Positions 1 to 7,301 of a stretch of DNA of 46,890 bases are shown here, in pieces. The position numbers and the translations under genes were made by a program. How positions within the stretch are numbered: position 1 is the first letter of the stretch; each line of letters opens with the position of its first letter. The stretch comes from Haliea sp. Lineage in GTDB: Bacteria; Pseudomonadota; Gammaproteobacteria; Pseudomonadales; Halieaceae. The notes beneath the pieces were generated by a model. The model ran no database searches, was not told where the DNA came from, and worked only from the letters and a program-made list of their open reading frames with translations. Where the stretch lies: NCBI GenBank assembly GCA_002862465.1, contig PKDD01000143.1, positions 1-46,890 of the forward strand, in the 5' to 3' direction.

Positions 1-1086
1 GGCTCCAGCGATCCAGTCGATGGTCTCACCACCCGGTGAGACGAAACGAATTTCTTGGCTGTACTGCTCATAGTCCTCCGACCTCGTTCGGGCAAGGCCC
101 GGCGCCGCACTCAGGTCGGTATTTCCAGGGGATTTCATGTCGTAGCCGGAATAGGCCGAAATTGACGTGAAGGTGGCGAAATCCAGCTCCCAATCTAAGG
201 TCGCAACGAAGACGTCAGTCTTATTGGTATTGCGGCCATTAACATCGCCCGCGCCCTTGTCCCGATCTGAGACGACGGGAAACGGTACAATGCCGAAGTC
301 ATTCTCCTGACCTTCGAAATCAGACTGATACACCACGGTCGGTCGAGATTTACGGTCGAAATCGCCGTACTCGTATTTGACGTTAACTTGCAGCGTATCG
401 GTGGGTTCCCAGCGGAGGCTGCCACGGGCATACCAGTTATCGTTATCGGGCCCTTCTGCGCCGGTAATGACATTTTTCCACCAGCCATCCATTGAGCTAT
501 AACGCACCGCCAGGCGGCCAGCCAGGTCGTCCGTCAGTGGGCCAGACACCACAAGATTATACTCCTGCTCCCCATCCTCAGGCGCATAGAGTGCGTCCAC
601 CATGCCCTCAAATTCGTCGGTCGGTTTAGCGGTGGTGATGCTGATAGCGCCGGCGACCGTGTTTTTGCCAAAAAGAATACCCTGCGGTCCCTTGAGAATT
701 TCTACCCGCTCCAGGTCCATGGTCGTCGGCACAGCCGCAAGCGCACCGCGCCCGGCGTAAACGCCGTCGGTGAAAAGGCCTACGGACTGCTCGAAGCCAG
801 CGTTGGTGCCCGAACCCACTCCGCGAATAAACAGATTCGGTGTCCCTGCACCATTGTTAATGGTGACATTAGGCACATACTGAGTGAGTTCCTGAAGATC
901 CAAGATGGCGAAATCATCGATCTTCTCACCACTGACAGCAATGATAGAGATAGGCACGTCCTGCAGGTTCTCGGTCCGTTTCTGAGCTGTGACGGTGACC
1001 TCTTCCAGCACTGCGTTTTGCGCCAGAGCACTCGCTCCGAAGACTGTCAGAGCCAGGCTGGAGGTTAACGCTGTCATTTTTATCAT
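1..1086 (-). CDS. TonB-dependent receptor, N-terminal part (cut by the window edge)
   Basis: Outer-membrane receptor that would import a substrate with energy from TonB/ExbBD. The 362 codons present start at an ATG preceded by a GGAG ribosome site about 8 nt upstream. They give a signal peptide (about residues 1-23, ending ALA), a TonB-box-like segment LEEVTVTAQKR at about 28-38, and a plug domain with the conserved pieces VPNVTI, IRGVG and LKGPQGILFGKNTVAGAI. The frame stays open to base 1, so the barrel continues outside. The plug resembles the broad OAR-type class, and the substrate cannot be read from it. Proximity to the P450 operon makes a hydrophobic substrate thinkable, but that is inference. 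Confidence 0.93.
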   Translation of the reverse strand, partial: MIKMTALTSSLALTVFGASALAQNAVLEEVTVTAQKRTENLQDVPISIIAVSGEKIDDFAILDLQELTQYVPNVTINNGAGTPNLFIRGVGSGTNAGFEQSVGLFTDGVYAGRGALAAVPTTMDLERVEILKGPQGILFGKNTVAGAISITTAKPTDEFEGMVDALYAPEDGEQEYNLVVSGPLTDDLAGRLAVRYSSMDGWWKNVITGAEGPDNDNWYARGSLRWEPTDTLQVNVKYEYGDFDRKSRPTVVYQSDFEGQENDFGIVPFPVVSDRDKGAGDVNGRNTNKTDVFVATLDWELDFATFTSISAYSGYDMKSPGNTDLSAAPGLARTRSEDYEQYSQEIRFVSPGGETIDWIAGA

Positions 1087-1485
1087 ATTAAGGCTCCACT
1101 GAAATTATGATGTGTTGGCCTACTGCAGCGGATTGCGCTTCCGACAGGGACTTCGGCCGCCATTCAGTCCTAGCGTGCCGTCACTAACGCTGATGTCCTC
1201 TGCTGCCGACGCGGGTAGGTCGCATAGGTCGGTCGCCGACCGTATCTTTTCTTATCGGAAGCCACAGTAATTCAAGCAGGCGAGAGGCCATGAATCATAT
1301 TCGGCCAAATTTTGCCTGCTTTTTGCCTAATCTCAGCGGCTACTTAATCGGGCGATTGCGCTATCGTGATCTATGGTGGGCCGCCGTTTTTCGGCCCCAC
1401 CAGCGCTAATGTTGCAGTAGAGAGTGATCCTCATGTGTTTTCGGTTCGTATATCTTACCTCACCAATCGACAACGAGAAGTTAAA
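1087..1485. other. Intergenic region between the receptor and the PAS gene
   Basis: Divergent control region of about 400 bp. It contains a short palindrome at 1227-1241 (GGTCG / CGACC arms) and a strong hairpin at 1374-1402. No convincing gene was seen. Short frames here lack a ribosome site or a recognisable product. Confidence 0.5.
1374..1402 (+). repeat. Stem-loop upstream of the PAS gene
   Basis: TGGTGGGCCG at 1374-1383 pairs with CGGCCCCACCA at 1392-1402 with one bulged C, leaving a loop of about 8 nt that contains TTTTT. It ends 83 nt before the PAS start codon, so it could lie in that gene's 5' untranslated RNA. No T tract follows it on either strand, so an ordinary terminator is not indicated. 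Confidence 0.5.
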
Positions 1486-1884
1486 ATGGCATCTGCAATT
1501 GAGACAACACTTGGTAACACTGACACGAGTCTGGCCCTGCTGAAGGTGCTTGCGGAGAATAGCTTCGACTCTATATTGATAACGGATGCGACAGCCAGTG
1601 GCAAGATCACCTACGCCAATAAAGCGTTTAAAAAGCTCACCGGCCATGATCCGGCTGCGGTTATTGGGAAAACGCCCCGCATTTTGCAGGGACCGGGTAC
1701 CGACAAAAAAGTCATCAAGCGTCTGACGGAGGCCCTTCGGTCAGGCGGGAAATTTGAAGGCAAAGCAATCAATTATAAAAAGGATGGCACGCCCTTTATT
1801 ATGTATTGGAGAGTGCTGCCGATCAAAGTCGGAAGAACCCTCGAAGCATGGATTGCTATCCAAAGAGAGGGCTCTGTGATTTAG
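1486..1884 (+). CDS. Stand-alone PAS protein, LOV-like but lacking the photoactive cysteine
   Basis: Single-domain PAS protein of 132 residues and probably cytoplasmic, with no output domain. The start is ATG at 1486 (MASAIETTLGN), with a modest GAGAAG site 6-7 nt upstream; an in-frame ATG at 1366 would add about 40 non-PAS-like residues across the hairpin. The core reads SFDSILITDA, ITYANKAFKKLTG, then GKTPRILQG at 61-69, followed by a strand with INYKKDGTPF and WRVLPI. The 61-69 segment aligns with the flavin-adduct motif GxNCRFLQ of LOV domains, but the cysteine position is Pro64. It may bind flavin without adduct chemistry or sense another ligand, which is inference. A Nudix gene follows 37 nt downstream on the same strand. 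Confidence 0.85.
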   Translation: MASAIETTLGNTDTSLALLKVLAENSFDSILITDATASGKITYANKAFKKLTGHDPAAVIGKTPRILQGPGTDKKVIKRLTEALRSGGKFEGKAINYKKDGTPFIMYWRVLPIKVGRTLEAWIAIQREGSVI

Positions 1885-1921
1885 CCTTCGGCCCCTTAGA
1901 CAGCGAAAAAAATCGACCGTC

Positions 1922-2482
1922 ATGATAAAACACTGGACGCGAAAAGGGCGTCAAGTTTTGCAAAAGACTAGGATACTAGACTTTTGTGAAGCGACTGATG
2001 TCTCGCCCTACACTGACAAAGCGCATCAGTTCGTATTCATTGATAGCTTGAATTGGGTTAATTTAGTGCCTATCACTGAGCGCAATGAAATTGTAATGAT
2101 TCGTCAGTATCGTCACGGCAGTCAGCGTGTCACGCTCGAAATACCCGGGGGCATGGTGGATGTTGGAGAGGCGCCATCGACAGCAGCGGCGCGAGAATGT
2201 CATGAAGAGACAGGATATGTCGTAAAGAAACCGTTCAGCTTAGGTGAGTTGAACCCTAACCCCGCTCTTTTTAATAACAGGTTGCATACCTTCTACGGTC
2301 ATATCTGCGACTACAAGCCGATCGTCAACCACAGTGAAACAGAAAAGACTGAGGTAGAGCTTATTCCGTTCGATGATGTCAAGTCGTTGCTGTTAGAGGG
2401 TACCATTGACCATGCACTGGTCTGCGCAACACTGTGGCGGTTTCTCGATAGATGCCAACACGAAGAGGTGTTGGTTAACTAG
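1922..2482 (+). CDS. Nudix hydrolase, ADP-ribose pyrophosphatase-like
   Basis: Likely hydrolyses a nucleoside diphosphate linked to another group, with ADP-ribose or a nucleotide sugar the best guess from overall similarity to the NudF/ADPRase type. The Nudix box spans residues 77-99 and fits G-x5-E-x7-R-E-x2-E-E-x-G with all acidic metal ligands present (E92, E95, E96). The upstream IRQYRHG and LEIPGG segments are typical of ADP-ribose pyrophosphatases. Its 186 residues are a usual family length. It lies 37 nt after the PAS gene and could be co-transcribed. No good ribosome site precedes the ATG at 1922, so the exact start is less certain than the product class. Confidence 0.88.
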   Translation: MIKHWTRKGRQVLQKTRILDFCEATDVSPYTDKAHQFVFIDSLNWVNLVPITERNEIVMIRQYRHGSQRVTLEIPGGMVDVGEAPSTAAARECHEETGYVVKKPFSLGELNPNPALFNNRLHTFYGHICDYKPIVNHSETEKTEVELIPFDDVKSLLLEGTIDHALVCATLWRFLDRCQHEEVLVN

Positions 2483-2638
2483 TGGCGGCGGGGTCGAGAG
2501 GCAAGAGGCCTGTCACCCAGCGGCGTGTTGTTAGACGCACTAATGTTCTGACTTGCAGGCAATATCGGCATAAAGCATGTGCTAACGGCGCTTGAGCGCT
2601 TTAAACAAATCGCGCTACGATTGCCGTGGTGGTAACCA

Positions 2639-2665
2639 CACCGTTGTGGTTCCACAACATCGGTG
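2639..2665. repeat. Inverted repeat between convergent genes
   Basis: The arms CACCG and TTGTGG (2639-2649) pair with CCACAA and CGGTG (2652-2665), with two bases in the loop and a small internal bulge (cat, 2658-2660). It lies between the converging Nudix and P450 genes. It may act as a weak bidirectional terminator, but there is no T tract on either side. The rest of 2483-2757 shows nothing else recognisable. Confidence 0.4.
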
Positions 2666-2757
2666 CAAGAGCACGTCCAGACGTATTCTCGTCATTCCGT
2701 GTACGTGTTTCTCTCACTGGTTTTTACGGTTGAAAAAAGCGCCACTAGACGCGTCCT

Positions 2758-4002
2758 TCACTGAGGGTCGAAAGTGATTGGCATGGCTTTGATAGTATTG
2801 ATAAAAAACGAACGCATGTACGTGGTCTCGCCGGCAAAGGTTGCATTGCGTAGACGTGGAATCATTTCCTCAAACATGATGTTCATCTCGAGCCGCGCTA
2901 GACTCATGCCGAGGCAAAAATGTTCCCCCACGCCGAAGGAGCGTATCTCACCGCGTAAATTTGGAATGCGTTTATGACGGTGAATATCGAATACCATGGC
3001 ATCGTCACCGAACGCCTCTTCATCGTGATTTACTGCATGATAATGCAGGATAATCTTGTCGCCCTTTGTGATGTTATGGCCCCCCCATACAATGTCCTCA
3101 GTGGCGGTGCGGCGCATTGCAATAAAAGCCGTATTGTAGCGTAGCATTTCCTCTACCGCGTGCGAGATATCCTCGGGGTGTTCAACAAGGTGCTGTAACT
3201 GGTCAGGGTTTTCCATCAGCAGACGCATTCCGTGTGCTATTGCGGTGCGTGTACTCTCGTTGCCGCCGACCATGATGAGGATAAACATCCAAGCGAATAG
3301 TTCTTCGCTCATTCTGTGACCGTCCACTTCTCCGTTGAGCAGCGCTTGCACTACGGTGCTGGTCGGATTACTGCGCTGTTCCCCTGCCAGCGCCATCGCA
3401 TAGGTAATGACCTCAAAGCTAACGGCTTGGGCTTCTTCTAAGGATGTGGCGACATCTGGATCGTCTGCGAAAGCCATGGTGTTGGTCCAGCTAAAAAATT
3501 GCTTGCGGTCTTTCTGTGGCACGCCAAGAATTTCGAGTATGGCCATTAACGGCAACTCGGCCGCAACCTCTTCGACAAACTCACATTCGCCACGTGCGGC
3601 AACACGGTCAATGATGGCTTTGGCGTGTTGGCGCAACCAAGGTTCCATGGCTCCCACCGCTTTGGGTGTGAATGCGTCTCGCACGACTTTGCGGTATTTC
3701 ATGTGCTTCGGTGGGTCCATCGCAATAATAAAATTGTCGAGCATGATTTGATTAATGTCCTCCTGACCAGGAGGCACCTCGGTGGGAAAAGGCCCCTGCT
3801 CATAAGACGAGAATAGTTGCGGGTTCTGGGACACATAGTCGAGTGCATCACGCTTTACGACGGCCCAATAGGGTACGCCGTTTTCGGGGTCATCCATTTT
3901 TACCATGGAGCCTGCGGCACGAATTTTCGCCAGTTCGCCATAAGGCATACCGTTAACATAGGTATCGAGTCCCAGTAGATTAGTGTACGGACATTGATTC
4001 AT
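2758..4002 (-). CDS. Cytochrome P450 monooxygenase
   Basis: Soluble bacterial class I type P450 of 414 residues that would hydroxylate an organic substrate using electrons from a ferredoxin and reductase, neither of which is encoded here. Visible motifs are the I-helix oxygen-activation segment GGNEST at 246-251, the K-helix E285-x-x-R288, and the heme-binding loop FGVGEHFCLG with the thiolate Cys363. There is no membrane anchor. The start ATG at 4002 has a strong GAGGAG site about 7 nt upstream. It is the last gene of a three-gene minus-strand cluster with a MaoC-like hydratase and a SnoaL-like protein, suggesting oxidation of a lipid, terpenoid or steroid-like compound. The substrate is not determinable. 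Confidence 0.95.
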   Translation of the reverse strand: MNQCPYTNLLGLDTYVNGMPYGELAKIRAAGSMVKMDDPENGVPYWAVVKRDALDYVSQNPQLFSSYEQGPFPTEVPPGQEDINQIMLDNFIIAMDPPKHMKYRKVVRDAFTPKAVGAMEPWLRQHAKAIIDRVAARGECEFVEEVAAELPLMAILEILGVPQKDRKQFFSWTNTMAFADDPDVATSLEEAQAVSFEVITYAMALAGEQRSNPTSTVVQALLNGEVDGHRMSEELFAWMFILIMVGGNESTRTAIAHGMRLLMENPDQLQHLVEHPEDISHAVEEMLRYNTAFIAMRRTATEDIVWGGHNITKGDKIILHYHAVNHDEEAFGDDAMVFDIHRHKRIPNLRGEIRSFGVGEHFCLGMSLARLEMNIMFEEMIPRLRNATFAGETTYMRSFFINTIKAMPITFDPQ

Positions 4003-4084
4003 GACGAACTCCTCTATAATAGCGTTATTGTTAACGGTAAAGCTCTTAAGGCTTTATGACGACCAGTGTCGCACTGCAGACGAT

Positions 4085-4528
4085 TTACGTTACTGACTTC
4101 TTCCTAATGAGAGCGGCCGTTTTGTAGCTAAGGACAATTTCATCATTCTGATTGATGACATTCACTTTACTGACCAGTATTCCATGGCCAGGCCGGCTTT
4201 TTGACTCCCGCTTGCTCTCATTGTATGTCTGCACCCTTAGTTGATCGCCGGGTCTGACCGGGTGAGATAAACGCATCTCATCGATCCCCAGTCCGCCAAT
4301 AGAGGCAACTGTTTCTGAAGAGATATTATTCCACAGTTTTAAGCTTACCGCGTAAGTGTGGGCACCCGAGGCAATAAGCCCAAACGGATAGTCCTTGGCG
4401 GCCTCTTCATCGATATGGAAGGGTTGTGGGTCATACTCTTTCGCAAAACGAATGATTTGCGCTTTAGTCAACGTCGTAGAGGTTGATTCCTGTCGCACGT
4501 TCAGCTGCAGATCTTCAAAATACATCAT
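4085..4528 (-). CDS. MaoC-like (R)-specific enoyl hydratase, hot-dog fold
   Basis: Probable enoyl-CoA hydratase/dehydratase of 147 residues. The hydratase-2 motif is seen as YDPQPFHIDEEAA with catalytic-type Asp33 and His38, followed by FGLIASGAHT, the usual substrate-loop sequence of MaoC domains. A later segment HPVRPGDQL is also typical of the family. Two ATGs are adjacent at the start (4528 and 4525). It sits 82 nt upstream of the P450 gene and 62 nt downstream of the SnoaL-like gene on the same strand. This fits an acyl-CoA side-chain or ring-degradation pathway; the acyl group acted on is unknown. Confidence 0.9.
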   Translation of the reverse strand: MMYFEDLQLNVRQESTSTTLTKAQIIRFAKEYDPQPFHIDEEAAKDYPFGLIASGAHTYAVSLKLWNNISSETVASIGGLGIDEMRLSHPVRPGDQLRVQTYNESKRESKSRPGHGILVSKVNVINQNDEIVLSYKTAALIRKKSVT

Positions 4529-4590
4529 TTTAAAAGTCTCGTTAGATAAGACGGTAAAAAAGCCTCAACGGCGCGATTCTATCAACGTTT

Positions 4591-5025
4591 TCAACGTGGT
4601 GACTTTTTGTCGCTGAAATTCAGCTTCAGTCGAGTCAACCTCAGTTCGGCGATACGCCAGTTGCCGTCGCTGTCCGTTCGATATTTCTCATGATAATGGC
4701 CCCAGCCCTCCAGCAGAAATTGTGGGTGGTCAACGATATCGTACATTGCCCAAATACCCGCTGCCGTGCCATCACTTAGCAGCGTGATCTCTGGGGTATG
4801 ACCGTGGTGTACCGTTGTAGCCTCTCCAATGGCACCGATTAACATGTCCAGATAGACGTCGCGGCCATGACAGAGATCTCCCGGCCCCTCGCGAAAATCC
4901 GCCACCAGGTCTGCCGTGAACACCGCCTTCAGCTTGTCCCATTGCTTGGTGTCCATGTAGCGGAAGTAACGCGCCTTCAACTGCTTAATAGCTTCCGTTG
5001 CTGCAAATTTTTCGGGATTCATCAT
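4591..5025 (-). CDS. SnoaL-like / NTF2-fold protein
   Basis: Small cytoplasmic NTF2-like fold protein of 144 residues. The N-terminal helix pair AIKQLKARYFRYMDTKQW is the standard opening of SnoaL-like (SnoaL_4 type) proteins, and the HHGHTPEI strand plus WRIAELRLTRL end are also typical. Members act as dehydratases, isomerases or cyclases on polyketides, steroids and chlorinated compounds, or have no known activity. It is the first gene of the SnoaL-MaoC-P450 cluster, with a GAGG site just before the paired ATGs at 5025 and 5022. It is probably an enzyme or binding protein of the same catabolic route, which is inference. Confidence 0.85.
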   Translation of the reverse strand: MMNPEKFAATEAIKQLKARYFRYMDTKQWDKLKAVFTADLVADFREGPGDLCHGRDVYLDMLIGAIGEATTVHHGHTPEITLLSDGTAAGIWAMYDIVDHPQFLLEGWGHYHEKYRTDSDGNWRIAELRLTRLKLNFSDKKSPR

Positions 5026-5124
5026 TGCCTCGTTAGCACGGTGCCAGTGCGTTTACGTTAGGTTTCCTTTCTTGAATGTGTCAATCAGGCAGAAAATCTT
5101 CGCGAAATAGTAGTCACGGGCATA

Positions 5125-5165
5125 GTCTTTTTAAGACAGTACTTACTGAAGTCAGTAATGGTACT
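5125..5165 (-). promoter_or_regulatory. Candidate operator: 28-bp interrupted palindrome
   Basis: TTACTGA (5143-5149) and TCAGTAA (5152-5158) are perfect 7-bp arms around AG. Outside them AGTAC (5138-5142) and GTACT (5161-5165) extend the dyad. A second small dyad, GTCTT-TTT-AAGAC (5125-5137), abuts it. The site lies 113-140 nt upstream of the first gene of the SnoaL-MaoC-P450 cluster. Its size and symmetry suit a TetR- or GntR-type repressor dimer, but no such regulator is in the window. The role is inference. Confidence 0.45.
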
Positions 5166-5300
5166 AAACTCGCAGCCACAAGTCGGTCGCTTCGAACCGC
5201 ATATTTCTTAGTCAGGTGAATAATATTAGCAGCAATTATTTTAGAAAAATGGGTACAAAGACGTTCCCGCCCCGAGCGTTTGGTCTTCTCTTCATTGGAA

Positions 5301-5768
5301 TTATGTTAGTTCAACTGCGAAAGCGCAATAAACACAGAGCAAATAAACAGCCGTGCGTTCAATCCCGCTATCTGCTCTCGTTTTAGGCCCAACCCGGTGG
5401 CTAGGGATCGGGTGGAAGAAAACGGGATGGGGTTGAAGTGCTGCCAGTACACCGCTGATAAAGTTATCCACCCTGTCGTTAATAGGGTTTTCTCTATTAG
5501 TTTCAACATTATCACCAGTGGGAGAGAGATCAAATACATGAGGACTGTCAGGTTCCTTAGCAATCGCGTCACGCAAGTCATCATACTGCCAGCCGCAGTT
5601 ACTCAAGCCGGTGGCTGTGGCCCGGAGAATTGCCTGTAAAATGCCATTGCGGTAGCACCCGCAATCTGGATCTTTCTCGCCGATAATGAACATGCTCGGT
5701 ACCTCGACGAAGCCGCCTTCGATGACTGCCTCAGGGTAGATGCCAGGGTCCAGGTAGCCATAACCCAA
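5301..5768 (-). pseudogene. Probable remnant of a hydrolase-like gene
   Basis: An open frame of 155 codons beginning at a TTG, with an in-frame stop eight codons upstream of it. Its first third looks like real protein (LDPGIYPEAVIEGGFVEVPS then MFIIGEKDPDCGC), reminiscent of the late strand of an alpha/beta hydrolase where the acidic residue sits (GEKD). The last third (HPVFFHPIPSHRVGPKTRAD onward) looks non-coding and there is no N-terminal half or ribosome site. I read it as a decayed, truncated gene. A genuine small protein of unknown function is the alternative. Confidence 0.35.
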
Positions 5769-6425
5769 AATTTGGCGCCGCCGCTTATCCAGTCATTGCT
5801 GGGAATCGTCTAGGCGCGCTCTTATTTCTTTTTCTTGGCTTGACAAAACATAGGATGTTATTGGGAATGCTAGGGGCTTATTTGATGGAAGTACGGCACT
5901 AATTGCTTGGTTGAGCATTGTGAATTTCTAGGGTCTAGTTTGACTGGCCAGATAGCCTGCTACTGAGAAAGGTTTCAATGGCGATTTTTGCCAGAGGCTC
6001 TATGGGCATGAGCCTCCGAAATTATGCCCTAAAAGCCCCATGGCGAAGCCAGCGATAGTGATTAACGCATCGGACCCCTAAACGCGTCGACGGCAATTAA
6101 CTCTCGCCCCTCCGACCCCATAACTAAAGGGTGTAGCCTAATTTCATTGATTATACTCACAGTTGCAGCGCCAATCGTTTTTGACGTACCATCGTACGCC
6201 AATTGCAGCACATCAATAAGAAGACTGTTTACGTTACCCTCCATCGACTTTTCTGAAGCCAGACAAATGATTGGGTCAATCTTTACAAGACTTATAAAAT
6301 TACTGACCATAGGTATGCTGCGCATAGATATTCACTATTTTTTTTAAAATCAGTTTTCTGGAATAAGCTCTAATCGCGACAAGCCAGGCCAAATCCCCCT
6401 AAGGCAAGGATAGATTGGAATCAAA
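5769..6425. other. Poorly coding region before the AT-rich glycan genes
   Basis: No convincing gene was seen. A minus-strand frame of 87 codons at 6062-6325 (starting MRSIPMVSNFISLVK) has no clear ribosome site and no recognised domain. It may be a leftover of a deleted gene or chance. Base composition falls toward A+T from about 6100 onward, marking the left side of the next block. Nothing resembling an integrase, terminal repeat or tRNA end was found. Confidence 0.4.
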
Positions 6426-7301
6426 ATGAGAATCGTAATTTTAACTCACTCTGAAGACAGGCATTATTATTTTTGCAACAAAATAATCGAGAAAACAGGA
6501 GATGTTGTTGGTGTTTTCACGGGCGCAAAAACCGTCAATAAAAGCAGGTTTGAAAATATTAAAAGAACAATTGAGAAAAGAGAAACTGTAACGTATGTAA
6601 AGAATAAGTTTTTAAATCTAGTCTTCAAAAAAGACGGAGACCGATTTAAGGCAGAAAAGAAAGAGGCCGAGATTAAATTTTTTTCTGGTGCAACTCGACA
6701 TTTCCATGAAAACCATAAGAATCTTTGCATAGGAACTGTAAGCGCCAAATATAGATCAATAAATGTCCAGCATTATGTCTCTTTAATTGCAGATCTAAAG
6801 CCAGACATTATCGTCGTAATGGGCACTTGCCTGATAGGCAAGGCAATAATGTCATCTGCAAAGCACGTAGTGAACATTCACACTGGGCTATCTCCTTATT
6901 ATCGGGGGGGGAGAACCAATCTCTGGCCCTTTATCGAAAATGAATATGGGCGCTTCGGTGTAACTATCCATCTGATGTCACAGGGAATTGATTCGGGCAA
7001 TATTATCTTTACCGATCGGCCCAATGTCTTCGAAGATGACAACTATGCGACTATCAATTGTAAGTGCATATTGCTCGGCACTGACTTAATGGTTGAGGCG
7101 ATTAACCTGATTGAAAAAGGAGAAATGAACTCGATAGAGCAATGGACCAAAGGGAAATTGTTTCTAAATCGTGACTGGAATAGCCAAATCGCAAATAAAT
7201 ACTTCAAAATTAGAGGCGTTTTCATTGAAGAACATTGCCGGCTTGATAAAAATAATACTTTGCCAAACGCAAAGCTCATTAAGAATGGACTTGAAGTATG
7301 A
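6426..7301 (+). CDS. Formyltransferase-fold enzyme, probable sugar N-formyltransferase
   Basis: Likely transfers a formyl group from N10-formyltetrahydrofolate to an amine, most plausibly on an amino sugar. The formyltransferase core has the family catalytic triad Asn150, His152 (VVNIHTGLSPYYRG) and Asp189 (GIDSGNI), and the conserved TNLWPF and GVTIH segments. With 291 residues it lacks the methionyl-tRNA formyltransferase C-terminal domain and begins with a divergent, lysine-rich N-terminal part. The gene is strikingly AT-rich (16 of 60 bases are G or C at 6541-6600), unlike the flanking housekeeping genes, pointing to transfer. It overlaps the downstream deacetylase by 4 nt (ATGA), so the two are translationally coupled. 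Confidence 0.85.
   Translation: MRIVILTHSEDRHYYFCNKIIEKTGDVVGVFTGAKTVNKSRFENIKRTIEKRETVTYVKNKFLNLVFKKDGDRFKAEKKEAEIKFFSGATRHFHENHKNLCIGTVSAKYRSINVQHYVSLIADLKPDIIVVMGTCLIGKAIMSSAKHVVNIHTGLSPYYRGGRTNLWPFIENEYGRFGVTIHLMSQGIDSGNIIFTDRPNVFEDDNYATINCKCILLGTDLMVEAINLIEKGEMNSIEQWTKGKLFLNRDWNSQIANKYFKIRGVFIEEHCRLDKNNTLPNAKLIKNGLEV

Noticed and set aside
1366-1485. Upstream extension of the PAS gene to ATG 1366
   Set aside because: It would translate the stem-loop and adds residues not resembling a PAS domain. ATG 1486 has a purine-rich site and starts close to the domain.
5306-5584. Second minus-strand frame inside the remnant region
   Set aside because: Hydrophobic and without a ribosome site or domain; it looks like a shadow of the decayed frame.
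6062-6325. Minus-strand frame of 87 codons
   Set aside because: No ribosome site, no recognised domain, and it lies alone in a poorly coding spacer. Kept only as a note in the spacer entry.
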